Shown here one piece after another: positions 1 through 8,871 of a stretch of 64,000 nucleotides of DNA. A program made the translations under genes and the position numbers. The first letter of the stretch is position 1. Each line of letters opens with the position of its first letter. A model generated the notes under the pieces. The model saw only the letters and a list, made by a program, of their open reading frames with translations, was not told the DNA's origin and searched no databases. The DNA lies in assembly GCA_002702655.1 (NCBI GenBank), contig PABB01000067.1, positions 372,001 to 436,000 of the forward strand, read 5' to 3'. Source of the stretch: Planctomycetaceae bacterium. Its GTDB lineage: Bacteria; Planctomycetota; Planctomycetia; Pirellulales; Lacipirellulaceae.

Positions 1-1
1 C

Positions 2-520
2 TCGGTGGAAGAGGTCTTTTTGAAGAGCCCGCTGGTCGCCGGGCTGTTGTTTCCCGTGACTGCGGCGCTGCTGCTGTGGGCGATGCACCGTAGCAAGGCC
101 GATGCCGAAAACCCCGCGCGACCGCAGTTGGAGTATCAGCAGTTGGGGATGGGCCAGACGCTGGTGATCGGCGTGCTGCAGGCGCTGGCGTTGTTGCCGG
201 GAATTTCGCGCAGCGGGTCGACGATTGCCGCGGGGCTGGGCGTGGGGTTGAGCCGCGCGTCGGCCGCCACGTTCGCCTTCCTGCTGGCGATTCCCGCGAT
301 TCTGGGCGCCGGCGTGCTGGAAGGGTACGAAATCTACAAAGAGGGTTCCGCCGGCACGCCCGCGGTGAATCTGGCCGCCGGGTTCGTCGTGTCGATGATC
401 GTCGGCCTGGGCGCGCTGGCGCTGTTGATCCGCTGGGTCGAGCGCGGCCGGTTGGCGGTGTTCGCGTACTATCTCATTCCGCTGGGCATTGCGGTGACCG
501 CCTGGCAGTTGGCGAAGTGA
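2..520 (+). CDS. uppP: Undecaprenyl-diphosphate phosphatase, C-terminal part
   Basis: Integral membrane enzyme that dephosphorylates undecaprenyl pyrophosphate to recycle the lipid carrier for cell-wall and surface polysaccharide synthesis. The reading frame is open at the left edge, so only the last ~172 residues are visible against a usual ~270. The second conserved motif of the BacA/UppP family, PGISRSGST, is present at residues 65-73 of the visible part and is followed by hydrophobic segments. The first motif (glutamate-rich) lies outside the window. The gene is convergent with the glutamine synthetase gene and shares a terminator-like hairpin with it. The family call is firm; the start cannot be seen. 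Confidence 0.93.
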   Translation, partial: SVEEVFLKSPLVAGLLFPVTAALLLWAMHRSKADAENPARPQLEYQQLGMGQTLVIGVLQALALLPGISRSGSTIAAGLGVGLSRASAATFAFLLAIPAILGAGVLEGYEIYKEGSAGTPAVNLAAGFVVSMIVGLGALALLIRWVERGRLAVFAYYLIPLGIAVTAWQLAK

Positions 521-533
521 TGCGGCGCACAAG

Positions 534-562
534 TTAGCCCCCGGTCATTGACCGGGGGCTAA
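534..562. terminator. Bidirectional terminator-like palindrome
   Basis: A perfect 14-bp inverted repeat (534-547 pairing with 549-562, arm TTAGCCCCCGGTCA) sits between the convergent uppP and glnA genes. There is no long T-run. It may be a terminator or one member of a dispersed palindromic repeat; the two readings are not exclusive. Confidence 0.6.
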
Positions 563-644
563 ATGTCATTGCGCTCGAGAAGTCACGCGACGGACGCGAA
601 CGTCCGTCCCTGACCTCCGACCTCTCCCCTTCGACCTCTCTTCT

Positions 645-2057
645 CTACATGTCGTAATACATGCAGAACTCGTACGGGTGCGGCCGCAGGGCCAGGGCGG
701 TGACTTCGTTGGTCTTCTTGTACCAGATCCAGGTGTTGATCACGTCCTGGGTGAATACGTCGCCGCGGAGCAGGAATTCGTGATCCTTGGCCAGCGCGTC
801 GAGCGCGTCGCCCAGCGAGCCGGGGGTGGTGGGCACCTTGGCCAGCTCCTCCGGCTCCAGATCGTAGATGTCCTTGTCGAGCGGGTCGCCCGGGTGGATC
901 TTGTTCTGGATCCCGTCGATCGCCGCCATCAGCAGCGCCGAAAACGCCAGGTACGGGTTGCTGCTGGGATCGGGGCAGCGGAACTCGATCCGTTTGGCCT
1001 TGGGGCTGGGGCTGTACATCGGAATGCGGCACGCGGCCGAGCGATTCCGCTGCGAGTACGCCAGGTTCACCGGCGCCTCGAACCCGGGGACCAGTCGCTT
1101 GTAGCTGTTGGTCGTGGGGTTGGTGAACGCCAGGATCGCCGGGGCGTGCTGCAGGATGCCGCCGATGGCGTAGATGGCCTCGTCGGACAGGCCCGCGTAG
1201 CCGCTGCCCGCGAACAACGGCTGGTCGCCCTTCCACAGCGAGATGTGCGTGTGCATGCCTGAGCCGTTGTCGCTGAACAGCGGTTTGGGCATGAAGGTGA
1301 CCGTCTTGCCGTACTTGCGGGCGACGTTCTTGACGATGTACTTGTACATGCACATGTGGTCGGCCATCGTCACCAGGTCGTTGAACCGCAGGTCGATCTC
1401 CGCCTGCCCGCCGGTGGCGACCTCGTGATGCTGCGCTTCCACGTCCATGCCGCAGTCGATCATCGTCTGCATCATCTCGTTGCGGATGTTCATGAACTGA
1501 TCCGCCGGCGGGACGGGGAAGTAGCCTTCCTTGTGCCGCAGCTTGTAACCCAGGTTGGGGTTCTCCTCCCGGCCGCGATTCCACTCGCCCTCGATGCTGT
1601 CGAGGAAGAAGTAGCCCGCGTTGGGGCGCTGGTCGAACCGCACGTCGTCGAAGATGAAGAACTCCGCCTCGGGGCCGATGTAGCAGGTGTCGGCCACGCC
1701 GGTGCTCTTGAGGTAGTTGACCGCCTTGCGGGCCACGTTGCGGGGGTCGCGGGTGTAGTCCTCGCGGGTGATGGGGTCCTGGATGTTGCACAGCATCGAC
1801 AGCGTCGTCAGTTCGCAGAACGGATCGATCACCGCGGTATCCGGCTGGGGCACCAGCAGCATGTCGCTCTCGTTGATCGCCTGCCAGCCGCGAATGCTGG
1901 AGCCGTCGAAGCCCAGCCCGTCCTCGAACACTTCTTCTTCGAGCTTGGCGACCGGGATCGTGAAATGCTGCCACAACCCGGGGAAGTCCATGAACCGCAG
2001 ATCGATGGCCTTCACGCCGCGCTCGCGGCATAGCGCTAACACTTCTTGAGGCGACAT
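645..2057 (-). CDS. glnA: Glutamine synthetase, type I
   Basis: Makes glutamine from glutamate, ammonia and ATP in the cytoplasm; the main ammonia-assimilation enzyme. The 470-residue product has the usual GSI length and motifs: [21 protein letters not shown] (active-site loop) and [10 protein letters not shown]. The loop IYDLEPEE carries a tyrosine at about residue 398, matching the adenylylation site of the beta subtype, so regulation by adenylylation is possible (inference). The ATG at 2057 is preferred over upstream starts because the protein then begins with the family N-terminus MSPQEVL and an AAAGGA ribosome site lies ~8 nt upstream. It is followed upstream by a second, unrelated-type synthetase (GSII) on the same strand. 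Confidence 0.96.
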   Translation of the reverse strand: MSPQEVLALCRERGVKAIDLRFMDFPGLWQHFTIPVAKLEEEVFEDGLGFDGSSIRGWQAINESDMLLVPQPDTAVIDPFCELTTLSMLCNIQDPITREDYTRDPRNVARKAVNYLKSTGVADTCYIGPEAEFFIFDDVRFDQRPNAGYFFLDSIEGEWNRGREENPNLGYKLRHKEGYFPVPPADQFMNIRNEMMQTMIDCGMDVEAQHHEVATGGQAEIDLRFNDLVTMADHMCMYKYIVKNVARKYGKTVTFMPKPLFSDNGSGMHTHISLWKGDQPLFAGSGYAGLSDEAIYAIGGILQHAPAILAFTNPTTNSYKRLVPGFEAPVNLAYSQRNRSAACRIPMYSPSPKAKRIEFRCPDPSSNPYLAFSALLMAAIDGIQNKIHPGDPLDKDIYDLEPEELAKVPTTPGSLGDALDALAKDHEFLLRGDVFTQDVINTWIWYKKTNEVTALALRPHPYEFCMYYDM

Positions 2058-2213
2058 GAGTGGTGTTCCTTTGTGCGTGAGAAGATGGGAGGCAGCAGAG
2101 CGGTCAGCTTTCAGCCGTCGGCTGTCAGCCAGCGAGCAAGGTCGCCCGCGCGGCGGGCCGCTGGCTGCCAGCGGACTGCTGAAGGCCGACAGCACTCTTC
2201 ATACAACAGAAAA

Positions 2214-2242
2214 CCCCGCTTCGCCACTGGGGCGAAGCGGGG
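2214..2242. terminator. Hairpin between the two glutamine synthetase genes
   Basis: A perfect 12-bp stem, CCCCGCTTCGCC (2214-2225) with its complement at 2231-2242 and a 5-nt loop, lies downstream of glnII and upstream of glnA on the minus strand. A short A-run precedes it on the plus strand, which gives a short T-run after the hairpin in the direction of glnII transcription. Likely terminator of glnII, so the two genes may be separate units. Confidence 0.6.
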
Positions 2243-2253
2243 CTTGGTCGTGG

Positions 2254-2319
2254 AGGTCAGGCTTTCCAGCTTGACTCGTCATCGAAAATATTGCCGCGTC
2301 AGGCTGGAAAGCCTGACCT
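2254..2319. repeat. Inverted repeat, AGGTCAGGCTTTCCAGC type
   Basis: Arms of 17 bp (2254-2270 and 2303-2319) are perfect inverted copies separated by 32 nt, directly after the glnII stop. Inner bases extend the pairing partly. It has the look of the dispersed palindromic repeats found elsewhere in this window rather than a protein-binding site. Confidence 0.7.
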
Positions 2320-2328
2320 ACCGTTCAG

Positions 2329-3318
2329 TTACGAACGCAGCGTGGCGAGGATTCGCGAGGTCACCTTGTAGGGATCGGCGTTCGAGGCCGGACGACGATC
2401 TTCCAGGTAACCCTTCCAGCCGTTCTGCGCGGTGCCGATCGGAATGCGGATCGAGGAACCGCGATCGCTGACGCCGTAGCTGAACTTTTCGATCGACTGC
2501 GTCTCGTGCAGACCAGTCAGGCGCTGGTTGTTGTCCGAGCCGTAGTTGGCGATATGGGCCTCGTGGTTCACCTTGAACTTTTCGCAGATGCCCTTGATCA
2601 TCTCCTCGCCGCCCTTCTCGCGAATGTCGGTGTTGGAGAAGTTGGTGTGCATGCCGCTGCCGTTCCAGTCGCCCTTGACCGGCTTGGGATGGAATTCGAC
2701 GAACACGCCGTACTTCTCAGCGGTCCGCTGCAGCAGGTAGCGCGCAATCCAGGCGTCGTCGCAGGCGGTCTTGGCGCCCTTGCCGAACAGCTGGTATTCC
2801 CACTGACCCTTCATCACCTCGGCATTGATGCCAGTGACGCTCAGCCCGGCTTCCAGGCACGCGTCCAGGTGCTCTTCGACCAAATCGCGGCCGACGCAGT
2901 TCTTGGTGCCGACCGAGCAATAGTACGGGCCCTGCGGACCGGGGTAGCCGTCCTTCGGGAAGCCGAGCGGGCGACCGTCGAGCATCAGGGTGTACTCTTG
3001 CTCGAAGCCCAACCACAGATCGTCGTCGTCTTCGAACGTGCCGCGGATGTTCGACGGATGCACCGAACCGTCGGCCGACAGCACTTCGCACATCACCAGC
3101 GACGCGTTCTTGCGCTGCGGGTCGGTGACGATGCGGACCGGCTTCAGCAAGCAGTCGGACGAGTGGCCCTCGGCCTGCTCGGTGCTGCTGCCGTCGAACG
3201 ACCACATGGGGCAGTCTTCGGGGCTCTTGGGTTCGCTGTCGACAACCTTGGTCTTGCTGCGCAAGTTGGGCTCGGGGGAGTAACCGTCGAGCCAGAGATA
3301 CTCAAGCTTGTAAGCCAT
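2329..3318 (-). CDS. glnII: Glutamine synthetase, type II (eukaryotic-like)
   Basis: Same reaction as GlnA but from the shorter GSII family typical of eukaryotes and some bacteria. The 329-residue product has GSII signatures: the WSFDGSSTEQ stretch, the GxPKDGYPGPQGPYYC region, NGSGMHTNFS, and GVSDRGSSIRIP near the C-terminus. It lacks the adenylylation loop of GSI, so it is probably not controlled by adenylyltransferase (family knowledge). The ATG at 3318 has an AGGAGC ribosome site ~12 nt upstream. It lies upstream of glnA in the same orientation with a hairpin and a palindromic repeat between them. Confidence 0.95.
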   Translation of the reverse strand: MAYKLEYLWLDGYSPEPNLRSKTKVVDSEPKSPEDCPMWSFDGSSTEQAEGHSSDCLLKPVRIVTDPQRKNASLVMCEVLSADGSVHPSNIRGTFEDDDDLWLGFEQEYTLMLDGRPLGFPKDGYPGPQGPYYCSVGTKNCVGRDLVEEHLDACLEAGLSVTGINAEVMKGQWEYQLFGKGAKTACDDAWIARYLLQRTAEKYGVFVEFHPKPVKGDWNGSGMHTNFSNTDIREKGGEEMIKGICEKFKVNHEAHIANYGSDNNQRLTGLHETQSIEKFSYGVSDRGSSIRIPIGTAQNGWKGYLEDRRPASNADPYKVTSRILATLRS

Positions 3319-4196
3319 GTTTGAACGTTGCTCCTAGGAAAAAGCACAAAAGTCGGAGTCTTGAGATTTCGCGTCCATGCCCGAAGGCGGCGCAGTCGCC
3401 GATGCGCCCAGAACGGGGCGCCGGGGCGGACTGCCAGCCGGGGTCATATGTAAACGCCCCGCGAGGCAAATCGGCGAAAGCAGCGCTTTCGACGACGCGT
3501 CCAGCGGGCGGGTGTCGAGGGGATCGGCAGCAGGCAACTGGAAACGTCGCCAGGCGGGAGACCATTCGCTCGGCCGCGATGAGCTGAGCGTCACTGCCGG
3601 GATTAGCCCCACATGGTAAGGGGGGGCCGTTTGTTCGCCTAGCGGGCCATCGACCAGCGCCCCGAAATTCGCGGCAACTACGTGGCGATGGTCAGCCGGC
3701 TGGATCGAGTTGATTGCGGGCAAGCTCCAAAAACAAGGGGATCGAGAGCTGGAAGCACGGCGCCCTATTCCGCAGGGGAAGCCGGCGGGCTTGTTCTCAG
3801 GCGAGGGCCCGACCGCTCGAACCGCACAGAAGTCGCGGCCGGCGGTGAGCCGGTGCGACACGGGTCGATCAAGAAGGGATGCTCCGCCTGAGGCATCGCG
3901 GCCGCTGCGCCGCTCGAACTGCGAGGCTCAAGCGAAACGGCGGCCAGCGGAGTTGTACGCAAGATTGGCGCCAAAGCTTGTTGAAACGCACCCGACGATG
4001 TAACCTATTACCAGTCAATCACTAACGTGATGGCTTGGGTTTCGCCCGGGTGGCTGGGGCGACGGTGATGCCCAATCCCTCGGCATGCCATGCTGGTACG
4101 ATAGGCAGCCCGGGGGCGCGGGTTTCGGGCGCGATACCCACGCCAATGGCCGGCCGGCCCCTTGCGGTCGCCTCGCTCTTTTCTCAGCATGCAGCG
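3319..4196. other. 878-nt stretch without a supported gene
   Basis: Lies between the divergent glnII and protein-kinase genes, so it should hold both promoters. Reading frames here (longest 175 codons on the minus strand at 3334-3861) have no start signal, no recognisable domain and a composition expected of random high-GC sequence. No clear sigma-54 or sigma-70 box was picked out by eye. Confidence 0.5.
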
Positions 4197-5195
4197 ATGA
4201 ACTTGCCGATCCCACAATTCGACCCGCGGCGGCTGAAGTTCATCCCCACCAAGGCCACCTTCACGCTGCAGGAGCCGCTCGGCACCGGGACCGTCGGGGC
4301 CGTCTACCGCGCCGAGAGTCCCGACATCGACGAGCCGGTGGCGGTCAAACTGCTGCACCCGGCGATTGCCCACGACCAAAACATCGTCGACCGCTTCCAG
4401 CGCGAAATCCAGATCATGGAGCGGCTGAAGCACCCGCACATCGTGCAGCACTACGGCGGCGGGTTGATGGACGGGCAGTTCTTCTACGCGATGCAACTGC
4501 TGAATCACGGGTCGCTGAAAGACCGGCTCACGCAGTACGGGCCGCTGGCGTGGCCCCAGGCCGCGGCCTTTGCCGCGCAGATTGCCTCGGCGCTGCAGCA
4601 CGCCCACAACCACGGCATCATCCACCGAGATCTGAAGCCCAGCAATCTGTTCTTCGCCGACGATGGACGGCTTATTTTGGGCGACTTTGGGATCGCGCGC
4701 GACACGCACGATGCCGATATCACGGCCGATGGGATCACCGTGGGCACGTACGCTTACATGTCGCCCGAGCAAATCTGCGCCGACGCGGCGATCACCGGCA
4801 AAGCGGACCTGTATTCGCTGGGCTGCGTCGTGTACGAGATGCTCACCGGCAAGCCGCCCTTCACGGGGGCCAACTTTGCCCAGATCTGGGACCAGCACCT
4901 GCACAAGGAGCCGGCGGGTATTCGCGACCAGGGAATCGAATGTCCCACCTGGCTCGAGCAACTGGTCATGCAACTGTTGGCCAAGGACCCGCAGGGGCGG
5001 CCCTTCAATGCACGCTACGTGCAGGGCGCGATCAAGGACCACTTGATTGACGAGTTCGGCCCCGACCTGGCGCAGCTCACGCAGGACTTGCCGCCTCTGG
5101 AAGAGCCGACTCAGGGGATTTCCCCGGCGCGACTGATGGTGGCCGCGCTGGTGGTCCTGGGGATTATCCTGGCGGCCATATTCGCCGGGCGGTGA
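4197..5195 (+). CDS. Ser/Thr protein kinase, tail-anchored
   Basis: Hanks-type kinase that phosphorylates serine or threonine on target proteins. In the 332-residue product the glycine loop GTGTVG is at 29-34, the ATP-anchoring Lys at 51 (VAVK), the catalytic loop HRDLKPSN at 143-150, DFG at 163-165 and SPEQ in place of APE. A single hydrophobic segment near residues 311-330 ends the protein, so the kinase domain faces the cytoplasm from a C-terminal anchor with no extracellular sensor domain. The ATG at 4197 fits the domain start; the longer frame from 4035 adds 54 low-complexity residues. The target is unknown. Confidence 0.93.
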   Translation: MNLPIPQFDPRRLKFIPTKATFTLQEPLGTGTVGAVYRAESPDIDEPVAVKLLHPAIAHDQNIVDRFQREIQIMERLKHPHIVQHYGGGLMDGQFFYAMQLLNHGSLKDRLTQYGPLAWPQAAAFAAQIASALQHAHNHGIIHRDLKPSNLFFADDGRLILGDFGIARDTHDADITADGITVGTYAYMSPEQICADAAITGKADLYSLGCVVYEMLTGKPPFTGANFAQIWDQHLHKEPAGIRDQGIECPTWLEQLVMQLLAKDPQGRPFNARYVQGAIKDHLIDEFGPDLAQLTQDLPPLEEPTQGISPARLMVAALVVLGIILAAIFAGR

Positions 5196-5221
5196 CGCTC
5201 GGCGCGGGCGGAGCGAACGCG

Positions 5222-5962
5222 CTACTCGGCGCTGGCGACCGGCTCGGCGCTCTCCGCCGCCGCCTCGCTGCCGCTGGCGGGGTCGGTTCCTTCCGGGAAC
5301 AGCGCCTTGTTGATTTCCGGCAGCATGATCTTGGCGAAATCGACGGCCACGCTGTCGTCCGCGTCGTCCTCGCCATCGCCCATCCGGGCCGTGAAGTACA
5401 GCTTATACAGCGCCGTGTTATTGCCGTAGGTGCGGCGTTGGTTGTCCGGGGCTTCCCAGGTGGTGTGTCCGCGCGAGGCGTCGTTGCCGTTCCACGCCCA
5501 GAAGACGCGCACCGGCTCGAACCCGCCCGCTTCGCGCGTGAACGAGGCCGTGTAGAACTCGGCGTCCGCTTCACCGGGGACCTTGATGGTCTTTCTGGTC
5601 TGGCCGGCCCGTTGCCGGAAACCCTGGCTGATATAGCAAATGTTGGGCGTGTGCCGGCAAACGTCGCGGGCGTGGCCGCAGATCAGCCACACGTCGACCT
5701 GGTCGCCCGTGTCGCCGTTGGTGTATTGGCGGTTGATGTGGTTCACGGCGCCGGCGACTTGCAGAATCTCGTCTTCGACCTCGCGATCCTCGCCAATCCA
5801 CGATGTCCCGGGGATTTCCATGGGGATCTCCGCGAACCGTTCGGCGACGACCTCCGGCGCGATGCCCGAGCCGCGGAAGCGGTCGGAGATCACCGCTTCC
5901 CAACCGCTGAGGGCGACGATCAACACGGTGGCGACGATGATGGGCAGCCAGGTTCGAATCAT
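5222..5962 (-). CDS. Exosortase-associated EpsI-type protein (DUF3485-like)
   Basis: 246 residues with an N-terminal membrane segment (about 4-20) and the DUF3485/EpsI core. A Cys-Pro-Cys-Tyr signature, VCRHTPNICY, is at residues 101-110 and is preceded by the typical VWLICGHARD. Proteins of this family accompany exosortases, which process PEP-CTERM proteins, and exopolysaccharide gene clusters (family knowledge). The exosortase itself is not in the window, but PEP-CTERM proteins are present at 59.5-64 kb. The tail after ~225 is Ala/Glu/Ser-rich. The start at 5962 gives a clean anchor and has GGAAG upstream; the longer frame is rejected. Confidence 0.85.
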   Translation of the reverse strand: MIRTWLPIIVATVLIVALSGWEAVISDRFRGSGIAPEVVAERFAEIPMEIPGTSWIGEDREVEDEILQVAGAVNHINRQYTNGDTGDQVDVWLICGHARDVCRHTPNICYISQGFRQRAGQTRKTIKVPGEADAEFYTASFTREAGGFEPVRVFWAWNGNDASRGHTTWEAPDNQRRTYGNNTALYKLYFTARMGDGEDDADDSVAVDFAKIMLPEINKALFPEGTDPASGSEAAAESAEPVASAE

Positions 5963-6205
5963 GAAAGGCGCTTCCGCAGTACAAGTACATGAGCTGAGCT
6001 GGCGCGGCCCCAACGAGGCCGCAGCGGCGGGCGGTGGGCAGAGAGTCCCCACAGAGGAGCCGCCGCCGCATATTTCACGGTAGGCGGCGCCCAAAAAGGT
6101 GTCAACTAGCAGCGATTGGGCAACCCGTGCCGAGTTGGCTTGCCGCACCGGGCCGGGCCGGACAATCCGTCGAGGCGGCATGACCGGCCGCTTAGCCGGC
6201 AGTGC

Positions 6206-8074
6206 TCACGCGTCGGGCTCGTCATCCTCTGCGGGCAGCGACTCGCCCCACAGGATCCAATCGCCGTCGTCCGCCCAATCAGGGGCGACGCCGCGGAAGC
6301 CGCTCAGATTGATTCGCCGACGGCTGTCGTGCTGGCCGTCGGGCGCCACGGGCGTACCGCCGTCGTCATCCAGATCGATCCCCACGCTGTAGACCAACGG
6401 GCGATCGCCCACGACGCGGTATTTGAGCGGCGCGCCATTGGTGCGGTCCACGGGAACCGCTGGCAACCACCGCGGGGCGAGCTCCTTGAGCGTAGTTGGC
6501 CACTGGCCCCGTTCGCGGCGGGACATCTCCAGCGCCAAGCCGATCAGCGCGCCGTCGCGGCTGCCTTCGACCCGCTGCATCAAGCCGCGGGCCGCGTCGA
6601 ATGCCGGGACCAGAAGGGTCAGCGGCAAGTAGCGGATCCGCTGGTCGGTCGACCAGTGGTTGATGTCGACTTCGGGGTCGACGTCATCCGGGTCGTCGGC
6701 GTACAGCGGCTGATCCCAATTCCGCAGTTCGTAGTCGTACACGCGGCGGGCCATGGACGCCATTTCTTGCCGGTCCGCCAGGGCGACCGCAAGCACCGGC
6801 GGGGTGCGACTCAGACCGACCAGCATGCGCGCGACTTTCTCGCCCCAACTGGCATTGCGTCGCGTCCAGGGCCCGTCGCCGGACACCATGACAAAGTTGT
6901 CCGGGTCGGCCAGGTCGCTAAGGAATTGCAGCCCCTGCCAGGTGACGGTCCCGTTGCCGTGGCCGCTGTCGGTGTAGATGCGCTGAATGACGTCGCGGTA
7001 GGTGAGCCGCTCGGTGTCGAACCACCACGTCCAGTCGGGACGGTACGCGGCGATGCGGTGGGCCAACTGTTGCAGATGGCGATCCGAGAGCAGCTGGGGA
7101 TGGTCCTGCAACACGGCGTCGAGAATCTGGTATCCGCGCTCTGCGCAGTAGACGGCGATGATTCCCGAAAGCAGAAACGGCGACTCGTTGAGCTGCTGGG
7201 CCGCGGCGAGGATGGCGGCCACGTCGGCGGTCACGCGCTCCGCGTCGCCGGCGTCGGCTGCCTCAACCGCATCAGCCTCCAGCAGAGCGACGGCCAGACG
7301 CACGTCGTTGAGGTGTGCAAGCGATACGGCAATCAGAAATGGCGGCTCGTCGACTGGCTGCTCGCCCTCGGGCAACGTGGCGCCCTGCCCCAGTCGGTTC
7401 TTGGCCGCGCCGGCGCGGATCTGATTCAGCGCGGCGCGGTTCTCCCGCAACATCTCGACCGTTTGCGGCCACGCGTCCTCGTCGAAGGTCTTGGCGAGGT
7501 CGTGGTAACCCAGTTCCTGCTGCCCGTGAGCCTTGCGCCACTGCTGGATCGTCGCCACGGCCTGACGGTAGTCGTCCGCCGCCGCCTCGCCAGCTGGCGC
7601 CAATTTGACGTGCGAGTTGGCAATAGCCACATAGTCTGTCTCTAGCGACGGCCGGCCCCACCACACGCGCACCAGCCAGAGCAAATAGAGCAGCAGCGCC
7701 GCGGCGGCGGCCCGATTGAGCCACCGACCCACCTGCCATCGCAGCGGACGGCAGCGCAGCTTGGCGCGGCGAATCAGTTTCGCGGCCATCGGGACGTCCC
7801 CGAAATCGTCGACAAGTTGCTGCGGGGTGCGACCGTGGGCCAGTCCCTCCTGGAAGTGCCCGATCAACTCGCGGGCCACGTCCACCCGCTCGCGCGACCA
7901 AAGTCGCGTCTTGCGCACGGTTTGCAGCACGGCGTCCGCGCACGGCTCGGGCAAATTGGCGCGGGCGACAACGGCCCGCCAGTCGAGCCGCCCGCTCAGT
8001 TGACCGCGCACCAGATCCCACAGGGGCGTGGTGCAGAGTCGCCTCCACAGCGGCAGCGTGAGCGTCTCGCTCAT
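6206..8074 (-). CDS. PadR-coupled membrane protein, function unknown
   Basis: 622 residues. The N-terminal ~110 residues are helical and resemble the small cytoplasmic prefix domain found in proteins encoded next to PadR regulators (a run with ELIGHFQEGLAHG and QQLVDDFGDVPMAAKLI). One membrane segment follows at about 121-139, then a long Ala-rich extracytoplasmic region, and a C-terminal module ending in YSVGIDLDDDGG that recurs in planctomycete exported proteins. The start codon overlaps the stop of the padR gene by 4 nt (ATGA), so the two are translationally coupled. Probably a membrane sensor or effector controlled by that PadR; the substrate is unknown. Confidence 0.8.
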   Translation of the reverse strand: MSETLTLPLWRRLCTTPLWDLVRGQLSGRLDWRAVVARANLPEPCADAVLQTVRKTRLWSRERVDVARELIGHFQEGLAHGRTPQQLVDDFGDVPMAAKLIRRAKLRCRPLRWQVGRWLNRAAAAALLLYLLWLVRVWWGRPSLETDYVAIANSHVKLAPAGEAAADDYRQAVATIQQWRKAHGQQELGYHDLAKTFDEDAWPQTVEMLRENRAALNQIRAGAAKNRLGQGATLPEGEQPVDEPPFLIAVSLAHLNDVRLAVALLEADAVEAADAGDAERVTADVAAILAAAQQLNESPFLLSGIIAVYCAERGYQILDAVLQDHPQLLSDRHLQQLAHRIAAYRPDWTWWFDTERLTYRDVIQRIYTDSGHGNGTVTWQGLQFLSDLADPDNFVMVSGDGPWTRRNASWGEKVARMLVGLSRTPPVLAVALADRQEMASMARRVYDYELRNWDQPLYADDPDDVDPEVDINHWSTDQRIRYLPLTLLVPAFDAARGLMQRVEGSRDGALIGLALEMSRRERGQWPTTLKELAPRWLPAVPVDRTNGAPLKYRVVGDRPLVYSVGIDLDDDGGTPVAPDGQHDSRRRINLSGFRGVAPDWADDGDWILWGESLPAEDDEPDA

Positions 8075-8421
8075 GACGTCCCTCCCGCGGCCGGCGCCGG
8101 CACGATGCCCAGCATCCGCAGCGCGTCGACCAGCGCCGCCCATTGCTGGCGATCGTTGGCGAGTTTCTTCTCGCCCTGACGGGTCAAGCGATAGTACCGC
8201 CGGGACCGGGGGCCGCTCTCGTCGACGCGGGCGGCGACCAGCCCCTTCGCTTCCAAATTGTAAAGCATCGGGTACAGCGTCGACTGTCCCATGGCCAGCA
8301 CGCCGTCGGACTGTTGGCGGAGCGCTTCGACAAGCTCGTAGCCGTATTTCTCGCCGCCGGAGAGCAGCGCCAGCACCGCGGCGGGCCCGGCTCCGCGCAT
8401 CATCTCGCGTTCCAATTTCAT
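8071..8421 (-). CDS. PadR family transcriptional regulator
   Basis: 116-residue winged-helix repressor of the PadR family. Visible features are the N-terminal helix with LALLSGGEKYGYELVEAL, the recognition segment STLYPMLYNLEAKGLV and the wing SGPRSRRYYRLTRQGE. Such regulators usually repress their own operon and respond to a ligand or to the partner protein (family knowledge). It is the first gene of a two-gene operon with the membrane protein that follows it, overlapping by 4 nt. A direct repeat just upstream is a candidate operator. Confidence 0.93.
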   Translation of the reverse strand: MKLEREMMRGAGPAAVLALLSGGEKYGYELVEALRQQSDGVLAMGQSTLYPMLYNLEAKGLVAARVDESGPRSRRYYRLTRQGEKKLANDRQQWAALVDALRMLGIVPAPAAGGTS

Positions 8422-8453
8422 GGCGATGGGCCTCCTCGGCGTGACGGTTGGTG

Positions 8454-8478
8454 TTGCATGGTATGTATTGCATAGTAT
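8454..8478 (-). promoter_or_regulatory. Candidate PadR operator/promoter
   Basis: Two near-identical 11-mers, TTGCATGGTAT (8454-8464) and TTGCATAGTAT (8468-8478), are spaced 14 nt apart, 33 nt upstream of the padR start. They are AT-rich in a GC-rich region. Read on the minus strand they contain TACTAT and similar boxes that could serve as a -10 element. Autoregulation by PadR at this site is an inference. Confidence 0.5.
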
Positions 8479-8550
8479 CGGCGGCGGGGGATGCCGTCAA
8501 GGGCTGGCGGCATGGCAGCAAGGCGGGCTGTCGGTTGGCTCGCGGGGTGG

Positions 8551-8604
8551 ATTTCGCCGCGGAGCTTGCTCCGCGCGGCCCCGCCGCGAGCGGCGGGGCT
8601 AAAT
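8551..8604 (-). repeat. Dispersed repeat, GCGGAGCAAGC type, copy 1
   Basis: Read on the minus strand it runs TTTAGCCCCGCCGCTCGCGG, then a short spacer, then CGCGGAGCAAGCTCCGCGG. It therefore contains two small hairpins. A second copy with the same order of elements is on the plus strand at 28504-28556. Function unknown. Confidence 0.65.
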
Positions 8605-8871
8605 CAAGTGGAACGGGACCATTGCCGTGCTGCGACGGGGACAACGCGGGCCCGGGGTACCGCCTGCTGCGACCGGATAACTGGCAGACTTTGCCGATTG
8701 TGCCGGCTGCGCTGGGCGCCAGCGGCGCGGGTTGGTCGGGTGATAGCGGATTTGCTGCCTCGTGCGTCCCTCGCGGGCCGAAATCAACTGCGAGAAGCGC
8801 CCCGAAGTCCGCGCACCGCTTGGGGCGTGCGTCCGGTTGTTGCTAGTCACACCACCGCCAGGGAAGGCGTC

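Larger units (their letters stand above)
8422..8871. other. Intergenic region between padR and the TPR-like gene
   Basis: Holds the candidate PadR operator, one copy of a palindromic repeat at 8551-8604, and presumably the promoter of the plus-strand gene at 8872. The reading frame open through it from 8491 is not supported: it is Arg-rich with no domain, and the real start is at 8872. Confidence 0.5.

Noticed and set aside
583-2031. Long minus-strand frame overlapping glnA
   Set aside because: Arg/Ala/Gly-rich shadow of the glnA gene in another frame.
3334-3861. 175-codon minus-strand frame upstream of glnII
   Set aside because: No ribosome site, no domain, sits in a divergent promoter region.
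4008-5042. 344-codon minus-strand frame over the kinase gene
   Set aside because: The opposite strand encodes a clear Ser/Thr kinase; the high-GC antisense frame is open by composition.
6116-7645. 509-codon plus-strand frame over the PadR-coupled protein
   Set aside because: Antisense shadow; the minus-strand gene has a start coupled to padR.
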